From: Sulfitobacter guttiformis
GTDB lineage: Bacteria > Pseudomonadota > Alphaproteobacteria > Rhodobacterales > Rhodobacteraceae
DNA length: 64,000 bases
NCBI RefSeq assembly: GCF_003610455.1
Contig: NZ_RAQK01000001.1
Coordinates: 1,302,001-1,366,000 of the forward strand
Reading direction: 5' to 3'
In this document: positions 42,099 to 50,569 of the stretch, piece after piece
Layout of the letters: each line of letters opens with the position of its first letter
Numbering within the stretch: position 1 is the stretch's first letter
Notes under the pieces: model-generated
What the model saw: only the letters and a program-made list of their open reading frames with translations
Told to the model about the DNA's origin: nothing
Databases searched by the model: none
Position numbers and translations under genes: made by a program

Positions 42099-43676
42099 AT
42101 GGCGAAAATTGCCTACATCCTGCTGTGTCATAAAGACCCGGACGCCATTATCAAACAGGCGGATCGGCTTACAGCCGTGGGTGACTATATGTCGATCCAT
42201 TTTGATGCGAATGCAGACCCAGCCCAGTACAAGGCGATCCGGACGGCCCTTGCCGATAACCCGAACGTAACTTTTGCCGCAAAACGTATTCGTTGCGGTT
42301 GGGGGGAATGGTCGCTTGTACAGGCGACATTGCATGCAGTGGAATCCGCCGTTGAGGCATTCCCGCGGGCTACGCATTTTTACATGCTGTCAGGCGATTG
42401 CATGGCAATTAAATCCGGTGAGTATACTCACCGCTTTCTTGACAATAACGATGGCGATTTCATCGAAAGCTTTGATTACTTCGAGAGTGACTGGATCAAA
42501 ACCGGCTGGACCGAAGAGCGCTTGATTTACCGTCATTGGTTCAATGAGCGGACGCAGAAAAAACTGTTTTACTGGATGTTCAATCTCCAAAAGCGGTTCG
42601 GTCTCAGTCGTGAAATCCCTGCCGATATTCAGGTTCAAATCGGTAGCCAATGGTGGTGCTTACGCCGCCAGACCATCGAGGCGATCCTTGAGTTCTGCAA
42701 AAAGCGTCGTGACGTAATCCGGTTTTTCCGGACGACCTGGATTCCTGACGAGACATTTTTCCAAACGCTGGTCCGTCATATGGTGCCAGAAAAGGAAATA
42801 CAGCCGCGCACGCTGACTTTTTTGATGTTCACCGACTACGGTATGCCGGTCACGTTTTATAATGACCACTATGACTTGCTGCTCAGCCAGGACTATCTGT
42901 TTGCGCGCAAAATCAGTCCGGATGCCCAAGACCTAAAGCGGCGATTGGGTCTTTTGTACTCTGCTCAGGGGGTGAATTTCCAGATCAGCAACGAGGGTCG
43001 TAGTCTGTTCAAATTCCTGACAGGGCGCGGGCGGATCGGGCGAAGGTTTTCAACCCGCTTTTGGGAAACCGAGAGCACACTGGGCCGTGAGCGCGAACTA
43101 CTCATCGTTGTGTGTAAAAAATGGCATGTGGCCAAACGCGTGCTTGAGCGTATTCGCCAAAGTACAAATGTGCCCGCCATTGAATACGTCTTCAACGAAG
43201 AAGATGCCCAACTACCGGCCCTTGGTGGTATCGAAAAAACACTGGGTAAGCGAACGCGCCACCGCCGTGCATTGATGCGCATGTTGTTCGATTATTTCGA
43301 GACGGACCGGCTGATTGTTTGCATAGATCCTAGCAATCTCGATTTACTTCAGGATTTTGCTTCGGACCGCTCCGTAACGCGCATATTGGAAATTGATTGC
43401 ACGTTCTCTGAGGACTATCTAATCGGTCACGCTATGCGTGTCGGCCTTGCAGGCGATCAAACGTCCCAAGAAACACTTGACCGATTGCTGCCGACCATCC
43501 GCAACGACATGGTTTTTGAAAGCGACGCCATCCGCGACGCCCAGTTCGAAAACCACTGCCGCATTCGTGAAGTAGCTTCACCAGATGACAATGCCGGAGA
43601 ACTTGCAAAATTTCTGGGAGTGGGCCGTGACAAGGCCTATGAAATCGCCAGTACCGACTATCTTTTTGCTGATTAA
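42099..43676 (+). CDS. GT14-type (core-2/I-branching) glycosyltransferase with C-terminal domain
   Basis: 525 aa. The N-terminal half (IAYILLCHKDPDAI, FDANAD, CGWGEWSLVQATL, MLSGDCMAIK, SQWWCLRRQT and WIPDETFFQTL) is a GT14 beta-1,6-N-acetylglucosaminyltransferase-like fold. Residues from about 330 on form a second domain with LLIVVCKKWHVAKRV, of a type found attached to GT14 in alphaproteobacteria, whose role is not known. It probably builds a surface polysaccharide. The HIT-family gene follows after 11 bases, likely in one transcript. Confidence 0.82.
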   Translation: MAKIAYILLCHKDPDAIIKQADRLTAVGDYMSIHFDANADPAQYKAIRTALADNPNVTFAAKRIRCGWGEWSLVQATLHAVESAVEAFPRATHFYMLSGDCMAIKSGEYTHRFLDNNDGDFIESFDYFESDWIKTGWTEERLIYRHWFNERTQKKLFYWMFNLQKRFGLSREIPADIQVQIGSQWWCLRRQTIEAILEFCKKRRDVIRFFRTTWIPDETFFQTLVRHMVPEKEIQPRTLTFLMFTDYGMPVTFYNDHYDLLLSQDYLFARKISPDAQDLKRRLGLLYSAQGVNFQISNEGRSLFKFLTGRGRIGRRFSTRFWETESTLGRERELLIVVCKKWHVAKRVLERIRQSTNVPAIEYVFNEEDAQLPALGGIEKTLGKRTRHRRALMRMLFDYFETDRLIVCIDPSNLDLLQDFASDRSVTRILEIDCTFSEDYLIGHAMRVGLAGDQTSQETLDRLLPTIRNDMVFESDAIRDAQFENHCRIREVASPDDNAGELAKFLGVGRDKAYEIASTDYLFAD

Positions 43677-43687
43677 GGAGCGCTTTT

Positions 43688-44068
43688 GTGGCCTATACGT
43701 ATGATGACCAGAATATTTTCGCCAAAATCCTACGCGGGGAAATCCCAAACACGACCGTGCTCGAGACAGAGCATTCGCTCGCCTTCCGCGATCTTTACCC
43801 GCAGGCGCCTGTGCATGTGCTCGTCATCCCCAAGGGTCCCTACGTGAGTTATGACCACTTTGCCGCCCATGCATCAGACGCTGAGATTGTCGACTACACA
43901 CGCGCCATAGGCGAAGTCTGTAAGCTTGAGGGCATCACCATCGACGCATCAGACGGTTTTCGCATGATCAGCAATGCTGGCGATCACGGGGTTCAGGAAG
44001 TGCCCCATTTGCATGTGCATATTCTGGGCGGCAGACGGATCGGACGGATGGTTCAACCGGCAGGCTGA
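43688..44068 (+). CDS. HIT family nucleotide-binding protein (HinT-like)
   Basis: 126 aa from a GTG with AAGGAG upstream. IFAKILRGEIP near the start and the histidine triad VPHLHVHILGG near the end are diagnostic. HinT proteins are purine nucleoside phosphoramidases; the catalytic histidine is the middle one of the triad. Co-transcription with the upstream GT14 gene is likely (11-base gap), but no functional link is known. Confidence 0.92.
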   Translation: MAYTYDDQNIFAKILRGEIPNTTVLETEHSLAFRDLYPQAPVHVLVIPKGPYVSYDHFAAHASDAEIVDYTRAIGEVCKLEGITIDASDGFRMISNAGDHGVQEVPHLHVHILGGRRIGRMVQPAG

Positions 44069-44108
44069 CGCATTTTTGCGATCTGCCGGTTGAAGAAGCA
44101 CCAACGCT

Positions 44109-44741
44109 TCATTTTTTCTTGCGCCACGAGCCGAACCAGCTCGTAACGGCACCAGATGCTTCTGCCAGATCATCCTCAATCGCCTCAACGGTTGGATCAA
44201 TGCGCGCTTTGCGGAACCGCCGCCAACGGACCCAGATGCCATAGACCACCGCCGCAATCAGCGTCAGGAGGATGATGTTAAGCCACGGAATGCCCTTTGA
44301 GGCGTCAGGCCCATCAACCGCCCGAACAGAAATCGCATTCGGGAAAATCGTCAAAAACTCGTTGCGCCAGCCATAATGCTTGATCGCAACATAGCGGGGG
44401 TTCGCCTCGGCTGACTTCAAGTCACCCGCCTCAGCCTGCAGGTTGGATGTGTCGAATTTGAAGTAAGGCGGCCAGCCCCAGCCAGTATCCTCATTGCGGT
44501 AGACCATCACGTCCCCGCCCACGCGGCGGGTCTGGATGAAAAATACATCGCGGTTGGCTATTGTCCCATCAGTTCCTACATCCGCCTTTGCCCAGAACAG
44601 GCGGTTCTCGCCCGGATCAATTCGCTTTTCATAGGTGTCTGTCACCCGCACGATGTCCACTTGCGGCAAAGTGTAGTGAAAAAAAGCCGCAATAATCAAC
44701 CAGACGGTGATCCAGAATGTCCAACGGATAAGACCCAGCAT
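44109..44741 (-). CDS. DUF1523 family membrane protein
   Basis: 210 aa. A membrane helix at about 8-25 and another near 150-170 enclose a soluble domain with QVDIVRVTDTYEKRIDPGENRLFW and GWGWPPYFKFDTSNLQ, the DUF1523 core. The family is characteristic of Rhodobacterales and has no known role. The C-terminus is basic (SWRKKK). The gene lies 11 bases after the small membrane protein gene on the same strand, so they form one unit. Confidence 0.87.
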   Translation of the reverse strand: MLGLIRWTFWITVWLIIAAFFHYTLPQVDIVRVTDTYEKRIDPGENRLFWAKADVGTDGTIANRDVFFIQTRRVGGDVMVYRNEDTGWGWPPYFKFDTSNLQAEAGDLKSAEANPRYVAIKHYGWRNEFLTIFPNAISVRAVDGPDASKGIPWLNIILLTLIAAVVYGIWVRWRRFRKARIDPTVEAIEDDLAEASGAVTSWFGSWRKKK

Positions 44742-44752
44742 GCAAAACTCTC

Positions 44753-45019
44753 TCAGGCAAAATTTGTAAGGTATACAACCACTGACACAAGGATAACCGG
44801 AATAACATAGACCGACAGGATCAATTTTCGGCGCAGCGATTTGTCATAATCCTCCAATCCTTGCTCCAGAAACGCATCCAAACTACCTTCTTGCCCGCCC
44901 TCCAACCATTCAGCGCGGAGCTTTCCCTTGCGGACGGCGCGAGAATACAGCGACAGACAAACGTATATTACGCTCAAAACGATGAAGCCGACAAACATCA
45001 GGCGGGCAAGTGCGGCCAT
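44753..45019 (-). CDS. Small two-helix membrane protein of unknown function
   Basis: 88 aa. An N-terminal helix (RLMFVGFIVLSVIYVCLSLY) and a C-terminal helix (LILSVYVIPVILVSVVVYLT) flank a charged loop of about 35 residues with GQEGSLDAFLEQGLEDYDKS. The ATG has AAGGGAG upstream. I do not recognise a family. Its tight link to the DUF1523 gene suggests they act together. Confidence 0.75.
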   Translation of the reverse strand: MAALARLMFVGFIVLSVIYVCLSLYSRAVRKGKLRAEWLEGGQEGSLDAFLEQGLEDYDKSLRRKLILSVYVIPVILVSVVVYLTNFA

Positions 45020-45483
45020 TTCTTATCTCCCTTTTACTATGCCCAACAGGCCGAGTACTGCAATTCAATCCGGCTTTGGCGGCGGTTTGCGCGCATTGCG
45101 GCAACGGCAAAGCCTCCGGAGCGGGCGCTCTTGCGGAATGCGCACCACGAACGCTCTCATTAATAACAAGTTACTCCCGCCCGATGGATTGGGCAACACA
45201 GGCCTTGCTACCGTAAGGTTGGGCAACATGACGCATTAAAAAAATGCGCCGTCCGTCGCTGTCATTGTTTGGAAATACGCCGCCTTTTTCAACCCGATTA
45301 AATCGCTGCTCGACTGTGATGTATTCGGGCGAAAAGTTTTGACTTCTTCCGTCAAACACTCAATGGCAAAGTCCGGAAAAAAATCTGGCGAGATCAACGA
45401 GAGACAGTTTACCTTTCCCACTACTCCTCCGTCTGGCAAGTTACTTAAAAACGTGCGTTAAAAGGAGGCGTGAACAACTTTCT
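45020..45483. other. 464-base intergenic region with a direct repeat
   Basis: No convincing gene. TTGGGCAACA occurs twice, at 45189-45198 and 45219-45228, in the same orientation. A GCATT/AATGC hairpin around an A-run lies near 45233-45248. A 67-codon open frame on the minus strand (45236-45439, TTG start) has no codon bias like its neighbours and I do not call it. The region is less GC-rich than the flanking genes. Confidence 0.4.
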
Positions 45484-45840
45484 ATGGAAAGACGCGCGAT
45501 GACCCAAGCAATGACACGGATGGAGAAAACTGGCGAACCGGTGATAGGCGCACCGCCAACCGGCGATATCATTGACGGCGCGCCAGAGTTTAGGACATGG
45601 AAGCTTGATGATGTCGATGGCCTGCGCTGCGGCCTGTGGCAGTGTACGCCGGGAAAATGGTCGATGACCTATGATGTCTGGGAGTATGTGCGTATCCTTG
45701 AAGGCAAAGCGATCATAACGCCCGCCGATGAAGATCCGGTCGAGCTGGAAGCAGGCGACAGCTATATCCTGCGGGTCGGCTTGCGCTGCACATGGGACGT
45801 GAAACAGACCATACTGAAGGAGTTTGTGATCCGCGCATGA
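45484..45840 (+). CDS. Cupin domain protein (DUF861/Cupin_3)
   Basis: 118 aa. The conserved core is GLWQCTPGKWSMTYDVWEYVRILEGKAIIT (residues about 50-79) and ELEAGDSYILRVGLRCTWDVKQT (about 86-108), typical of the EutQ-like DUF861 cupins. Their reactions are mostly unknown; one branch acts in ureide metabolism. The ATG at 45484 is distant from the GGAGG at about 45463. An alternative in-frame ATG at 45499 has GGAAAG at good distance. It faces the kynurenine-formamidase-like gene. Confidence 0.8.
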   Translation: MERRAMTQAMTRMEKTGEPVIGAPPTGDIIDGAPEFRTWKLDDVDGLRCGLWQCTPGKWSMTYDVWEYVRILEGKAIITPADEDPVELEAGDSYILRVGLRCTWDVKQTILKEFVIRA

Positions 45841-45863
45841 GGCCCGGCGCAAATCACAGTATC

Positions 45864-46658
45864 TTACTTGAGACCCAACAGAGCTTTGACCATCGGGCTT
45901 TCGGGGTCTGACAATGCATCAATTACGTTGAAATGATTCTTGCCCTCCTCAACGGTACGCCGCGCGCCCCATGAACGCGAAATCTGCTCCGCCTGCTCCA
46001 AAAACGCCGGGCGCTCATCCGTGCCGACCCAGATCGTCACATCAAGCCCGTGCGGAGGCTGCATGCTCACAAGGCTTTCCGCTTGGGCCTCTGCTGTATC
46101 AATACGCAGTATATCATTCATGCTTGTATCCATCAGCGGCGTAAGATCAGCGACAGGCGAAATCGCGACGATCTGTTTAATCCGCTCCCGAATCTCCGAT
46201 GGCAGAATCAGCGGGTCCGTCATCCGCCCCACCAGATGTCCTCCTGCTGAGTGACCAACAAGGGCGATCGGCCCGCCGAAGGTCCGGTCCGAAACTTTGG
46301 TCACCGCCGCCGCGATCTGGCGGGTAATATCAGTAATGCGAACGTCAGGGCACAGATCGTAACCTGGCATTGCAACAGCCCAACCGCGGGAAATGGCACC
46401 CGCTGCCAGATGCGACCAAACGCTTGGGTCAAAGGCTTTCCAGTAACCGCCATGTACAAAGATTACTGTGCCTCGAGCCACGCCCTCGGGCTGAAAAAAA
46501 TCAAACGTTTGTCGGTCCGACGGGCCATATCGTACACCCAGCTGCGCACGTGCGCCCAGCTCCTCTCGGAAGGCCTTTGCGGCGGCTTCCCAACGGGGGG
46601 GATAGGTTTCTGCGCCCTCGATATAGGCTCCGTTGGCATAGGCATCATCCAGCTTCAT
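45864..46658 (-). CDS. Alpha/beta hydrolase, kynurenine-formamidase-like
   Basis: 264 aa. HGGYW (69-73) is the oxyanion motif of arylformamidases and related esterases. Ser137 in GHSAGG is the nucleophile, VGTDERPAF holds the acid and EGKNHFNVID the histidine. Arylformamidase (KynB-type alpha/beta hydrolase) converts N-formylkynurenine to kynurenine. No other kyn genes are in this window, so the physiological substrate remains open. The gene is divergent from gabD, with 82 bases between. Confidence 0.75.
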   Translation of the reverse strand: MKLDDAYANGAYIEGAETYPPRWEAAAKAFREELGARAQLGVRYGPSDRQTFDFFQPEGVARGTVIFVHGGYWKAFDPSVWSHLAAGAISRGWAVAMPGYDLCPDVRITDITRQIAAAVTKVSDRTFGGPIALVGHSAGGHLVGRMTDPLILPSEIRERIKQIVAISPVADLTPLMDTSMNDILRIDTAEAQAESLVSMQPPHGLDVTIWVGTDERPAFLEQAEQISRSWGARRTVEEGKNHFNVIDALSDPESPMVKALLGLK

Positions 46659-46740
46659 TGCGCGGATCCTCTCAATGTGAACTGGACAATCATAACCATA
46701 CTTGGTTTGGGTTCCCAGACGAATTCAAGGAGAGTGTAAA

Positions 46741-48213
46741 ATGACTGCTTCGACAACCGACCTGAAATCAATGCTCAAAGATCCAAGCCTACTCGAAACG
46801 CGTGCCTATATCGGGGGCAAATGGGTAGAGGGCGATGACGGGACCTTCGATGTTATGAACCCGTCACGCGGAGACGTTGTGGCAAAAGTGGCGAATTTGA
46901 GCCGCGCGCAGGTCGCAGGCGCCATCGCGCAAGCCGAGGCAGCACAAAAAGAATGGGCCAAGTGGACCGGAAAAGAGCGCGCAGCAGTTATGCGCAAATG
47001 GTTCGACCTCATGATGGAAAATCAGGATGATCTGGGTGCGATCCTGACCGCCGAGCAGGGTAAACCGTTGGCAGAAGCCAAGGGCGAGATCGCTTATGGC
47101 GCATCCTTCATCGAGTTTTTTGGCGAGCAGGCCAAACGCATCTATGGCGAGACTATTCCCGGCCATCAGCGTGACAAGCGGATCACAGTAATCAAGCAGC
47201 CCATCGGCGTCGCCGCCTCGATCACACCGTGGAATTTTCCCAATGCGATGATCACCCGCAAGGCCGCGCCCGCGCTGGCCGCTGGTTGTGCATTTGTCGC
47301 GCGCCCTGCCGCGGAAACCCCGCTGAGCGCCATCGTGATGGGTGTACTGGCAGATCGTGCAGGCATCCCCGCAGGCGTATTCAACGTCGTTCCGTCCAGC
47401 TCTTCCTCCGCCGTGGGCAAGGAATTCTGCGAAAACCCTGCCGTGCGCAAACTGACGTTCACAGGCTCGACCGAGGTCGGCCGTATCTTGATGAAACAAG
47501 CCGCTGATCAGGTCATGAAATGTTCGATGGAACTGGGTGGCAACGCACCTTTTATCGTATTTGACGACGCCGATCTGGATGCAGCAGTAGAGGGTGCTAT
47601 TCTGTGCAAATTCCGCAATAACGGCCAGACCTGCGTATGCGCGAACCGTATTTACGTGCAGGCGGGTGTCTATGACACCTTCGCCGCCAAGCTGAAGGTA
47701 GCCGTTGAAAAGTTGAAAGTCGGTGACGGCTTTGCCGAAGGCGTGACCCTCGGACCCTTGATCAATCCGGCAGCGGGCGAAAAGGTCAAAGAGCATATCG
47801 ATGACGCACTTTCGAAAGGGGCTACCGTCCTGCTCGGCGAGAATGGCGCGATGGACGGTAATTTCCTGCCGCCAACGATCATTACCGGTGTGACGCAGGA
47901 TATGATGGTCGCACAGGAAGAAACCTTCGGCCCCCTCGCACCGCTGTTTAAATTCGATACCGTGGACGATGTCATCGCCATGGCGAATGATACGATCTTT
48001 GGCTTGGCCAGTTATTTCTATGCAAAGGATCTCAGCCGCGTCTACAAAGTGGCAGAAGCACTGGAATACGGCATCGTTGGCGTAAACACTGGCCTCATCT
48101 CCACCGAAGTTGCCCCATTTGGCGGCGTGAAGCAGTCGGGTCTGGGTCGCGAGGGTAGCCACCACGGCATCGAGGACTATTTAGAAATGAAGTATATCTG
48201 CATGAGCGTCTAA
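46741..48213 (+). CDS. gabD: NAD(P)-dependent succinate-semialdehyde dehydrogenase
   Basis: 490 aa from the ATG at 46741, preceded by AAGGAGAG. Active-site residues are Glu264 in MELGGNAPF and Cys298 in NNGQTCVCANRIYV. The Cys-X-Cys at 298-300 is a redox-sensitive pair seen in GabD. ITPWNFPNAM and LTFTGSTEVGRIL are the cofactor-binding segments. It oxidises succinic semialdehyde from the GabT reaction to succinate. It is not linked to gabT, which lies 27 kb away. Transcription ends at a hairpin (48236-48268). Confidence 0.9.
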   Translation: MTASTTDLKSMLKDPSLLETRAYIGGKWVEGDDGTFDVMNPSRGDVVAKVANLSRAQVAGAIAQAEAAQKEWAKWTGKERAAVMRKWFDLMMENQDDLGAILTAEQGKPLAEAKGEIAYGASFIEFFGEQAKRIYGETIPGHQRDKRITVIKQPIGVAASITPWNFPNAMITRKAAPALAAGCAFVARPAAETPLSAIVMGVLADRAGIPAGVFNVVPSSSSSAVGKEFCENPAVRKLTFTGSTEVGRILMKQAADQVMKCSMELGGNAPFIVFDDADLDAAVEGAILCKFRNNGQTCVCANRIYVQAGVYDTFAAKLKVAVEKLKVGDGFAEGVTLGPLINPAAGEKVKEHIDDALSKGATVLLGENGAMDGNFLPPTIITGVTQDMMVAQEETFGPLAPLFKFDTVDDVIAMANDTIFGLASYFYAKDLSRVYKVAEALEYGIVGVNTGLISTEVAPFGGVKQSGLGREGSHHGIEDYLEMKYICMSV

Positions 48214-48235
48214 ACCGCCCAGATTATGCAGCAAA

Positions 48236-48268
48236 AAGGCCCGGCGCATTCACCTGCGCCGGGCCTTC
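48236..48268 (+). terminator. Rho-independent terminator after gabD
   Basis: AAGGCCCGGCGCA, loop TTCACC, TGCGCCGGGCCTT: a 13-bp perfect stem with A-run before and only a short T-run after. As a palindrome it may work for both gabD and the Hsp20 gene ending at 48298. Confidence 0.75.
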
Positions 48269-48297
48269 CACGTCTTAGTTCATTCTAGGAGAATGGA

Positions 48298-48768
48298 TTA
48301 ATTTATCGAACTAGCGTCTACTACATCTTTGGCAATGCTGGGGGTCTTTGACGCGATCCGAATCTGACGGGGCTTGAGTGCATCGGGAATCTGACGCTCC
48401 AGCGCGATATGCAGCATACCATCGGCATGGGCCGCTCCTGTAACAATCACATGGTCCGCCAAATGAAAGCGCCTCTCGAACGCACGGGTCGCGATACCGC
48501 GGTGGAGATATGTCTTTTCTTCGTCCTCATCTGCCTTGCGTGCCGATACGATCAGGGACTTTTCACGCACTTCAACGCTTAGATCGTCTTCGGAAAAACC
48601 CGCTACAGCAATGGAAATGCGGTAGGCATCGTCATCCAGCTTTTCGATATTATAAGGGGGATAACTCGGCTGTGCTGTCTCGGCGGTCAGGACACGGTCC
48701 ATCAGATTGGCGATTTGGTCAAACCCGACTGTCGATCGGTAAAGCGGTGCAAAATCAAAATTACGCAT
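48298..48768 (-). CDS. Small heat shock protein (Hsp20/IbpA family)
   Basis: 156 aa. The N-terminus MRNFDFAPLYRSTVGFDQI is the IbpA opening. YPPYNIEKLDDDAYRISIAVAGF starts the alpha-crystallin domain (about 38-130). AFERRFHLADHV and the A-x-x-x-x-G-x-L-type stretch AHADGMLHIALER close it. The C-terminal IPDALKPRQI holds the exchange motif that anchors oligomers. It prevents aggregation of unfolded proteins. The upstream 127 bases hold a CCTATCTAGG resembling an RpoH -10 element, but no matching -35. Confidence 0.92.
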   Translation of the reverse strand: MRNFDFAPLYRSTVGFDQIANLMDRVLTAETAQPSYPPYNIEKLDDDAYRISIAVAGFSEDDLSVEVREKSLIVSARKADEDEEKTYLHRGIATRAFERRFHLADHVIVTGAAHADGMLHIALERQIPDALKPRQIRIASKTPSIAKDVVDASSIN

Positions 48769-48895
48769 GTGTTCATCCTCATAAGTGAGCGATTATCGTA
48801 CGAGCCTTCCATCATTGGACAGGCCCAGTTTGGTCTATGTCAGAACCCTAGATAGGCGCCCTGACTGCTCAAATGTGGTGATAAAAAATCAGGTT

Positions 48896-49699
48896 TCAAG
48901 ACCCGCCAGGACGGATGAACTTTGCACCACCTGCCGCGCGTGTGCCTGCTCCCATCCGGTTTAGCACCGCAGGAGGGGGTGCTCCTTCCGCAATAAGCTT
49001 TGCTTTGAGCGTAGCTACAATCTCGGGCAGAGCCATGCCTGTCGTGCGCTGCACGCCGTCAATCCGCGCTGAGCCGGAAACGATCGACGCGATCTTGATT
49101 TGTATCCCGTCGCGGATGAATACGGGCGCACCGGAGGATCCGAATGTCGTGTCGCAGCTCATGACCATCACTCCGTCAAAACTGCGCAATATCGCACAAG
49201 TCGATTGCAATGAAGGCACTGCATCGCGCCCTTGCCCGTAGGACACGACCGTAACCTCGCCATGATCAAGGGTCCGCTGCTCTACAACAAACGGGGCGAT
49301 TATATGGCTCGCCACAGGGGTATGAAGGCGCAACAACACAACGTCATTTGCAATTCGGACCTTGGGATCTCCCGAATTGTAGTCATAGGCATCTGGCAGC
49401 GCGATCTGTAAAACTTTTCGCTCCGCCTCAACGCGGCCTTCGCGGTAACCGGCGCGAAACACCAGATCGCCAGGAGCGAGGCGTTGTCCTTCCCGAGTAT
49501 AGACACAATGTGCCGCACTCAGAACCAGATCAGGCGCAATAAGCGTTGCGGTGCAGTAACTGCCATCGCTCGTATCAAGGCGCCCGACTGCTTTCCACGG
49601 TGATGCTTGCTCCACTCGCGTCAATCCCACGAGGGCACTATCAGCCAACGCCGGCACGGCGCAAAGTGTAAGTAATAATATAAGGCTACGGCGAAACAA
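48896..49699 (-). CDS. Secreted trypsin-like serine protease (second of tandem pair)
   Basis: About 267 aa from a TTG that overlaps the end of the upstream protease gene by 14 bases. The signal peptide runs [19 protein letters not shown]. The triad is His64 in LSAAHC, Asp119 in NDVVLL and Ser189 in FGSSGAP. The sequence GSSGAP differs from the usual GDSGGP, as in V8-like enzymes. The C-terminus [20 protein letters not shown] resembles the tail of its partner. No activation propeptide is obvious. Confidence 0.8.
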   Translation of the reverse strand: MFRRSLILLLTLCAVPALADSALVGLTRVEQASPWKAVGRLDTSDGSYCTATLIAPDLVLSAAHCVYTREGQRLAPGDLVFRAGYREGRVEAERKVLQIALPDAYDYNSGDPKVRIANDVVLLRLHTPVASHIIAPFVVEQRTLDHGEVTVVSYGQGRDAVPSLQSTCAILRSFDGVMVMSCDTTFGSSGAPVFIRDGIQIKIASIVSGSARIDGVQRTTGMALPEIVATLKAKLIAEGAPPPAVLNRMGAGTRAAGGAKFIRPGGS

Positions 49700-50522
49700 A
49701 TTTGGCGCCTCCGCCCAGCCGCTCCCCTGCTCCAATCCGGCGCTCCCCCGGCTTGGCGCCCAAGTAGATAAAGCGGCCTGCAACCAATTCGGCCTGTAAT
49801 TCGGCCAGAGGTTGGCCCAGCGCTGTTCCGAGAGAAACCTGCTCGCCCCTCACTTCGGCCTTGGCAGAGACCACAGAAACAATCTGGGCTTCCCCGTCTT
49901 CAATAACAAATATCGGCGCACCACTTGAACCGAAATCAACCGAACAGGACGTAACCAAAACGCCATCCTGCCGGGCCAATACCGCGCACATTTCCTGAAG
50001 AGATGGCGCTTCGGCACGATCGAGCGCGTAACTCACAACACCAACACTATCGCCGGCACGCGGACGAGCCCCTGTGCCGAACGGCTTGATTGAGGTGTTG
50101 CGGATCGGTTGGTCAAGCTCCAGCAGCGCCAGATCATTTCGCACCCGTTCCGACGAAAGTTCTTCCTGATAAACATAGGACGGATGAACGACCACCCGTG
50201 CAACATCACGGTAAGCGCCGGCACGCCCGTTGCGCCAGCCTGCGAGAAACTCGATATGGCCCTTATCAATCCGCTCACCTGTTTCGCTGTCGTACATACA
50301 ATGCGCAGCAGTCAGAACGAGCTTGGGCGCGATCAGGGCGCCCGTACAAAAACCTTTTCCGTTAATATCAAGCCGGCCAACTGCTTCCCATGCCTTCGCA
50401 TCATCACCATTATCAAGGCGTTTCAGATGCGCATCTTGGGCAACTGCACCAGAAGCCAGCAACAATCCCAAAACGGTCAGTGCTACCCATGCTTTCAAGC
50501 GAATTACCCCATACATTACCAT
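49686..50522 (-). CDS. Secreted trypsin-like serine protease (first of tandem pair)
   Basis: 278 aa. Signal peptide ([20 protein letters not shown]), then [21 protein letters not shown]. Triad His74 in LTAAHC, Asp130 in NDLALL and Ser200 in FGSSGAP. It is a paralogue of the following gene, with the same order of motifs. Its tail [17 protein letters not shown] matches the tail of the other. A Cys pair around the histidine ([17 protein letters not shown]) is the classic disulfide. Substrates are unknown; secretion to the periplasm is predicted. Confidence 0.85.
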   Translation of the reverse strand: MVMYGVIRLKAWVALTVLGLLLASGAVAQDAHLKRLDNGDDAKAWEAVGRLDINGKGFCTGALIAPKLVLTAAHCMYDSETGERIDKGHIEFLAGWRNGRAGAYRDVARVVVHPSYVYQEELSSERVRNDLALLELDQPIRNTSIKPFGTGARPRAGDSVGVVSYALDRAEAPSLQEMCAVLARQDGVLVTSCSVDFGSSGAPIFVIEDGEAQIVSVVSAKAEVRGEQVSLGTALGQPLAELQAELVAGRFIYLGAKPGERRIGAGERLGGGAKFVSP

Positions 50523-50569
50523 GAACCTTGCAGTTACAGACGCGGTAAGGCGAAATTAGGGCAATGTCA

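Noticed and set aside
45236..45439. 67-codon minus-strand gene
   Set aside because: TTG start, weak ribosome site position, and codon use unlike neighbouring genes.
48769..48895. Heat-shock (RpoH) promoter for the Hsp20 gene
   Set aside because: A -10-like CCTATCTAGG exists, but no CTTG-type -35 lies at 17-18 bases.
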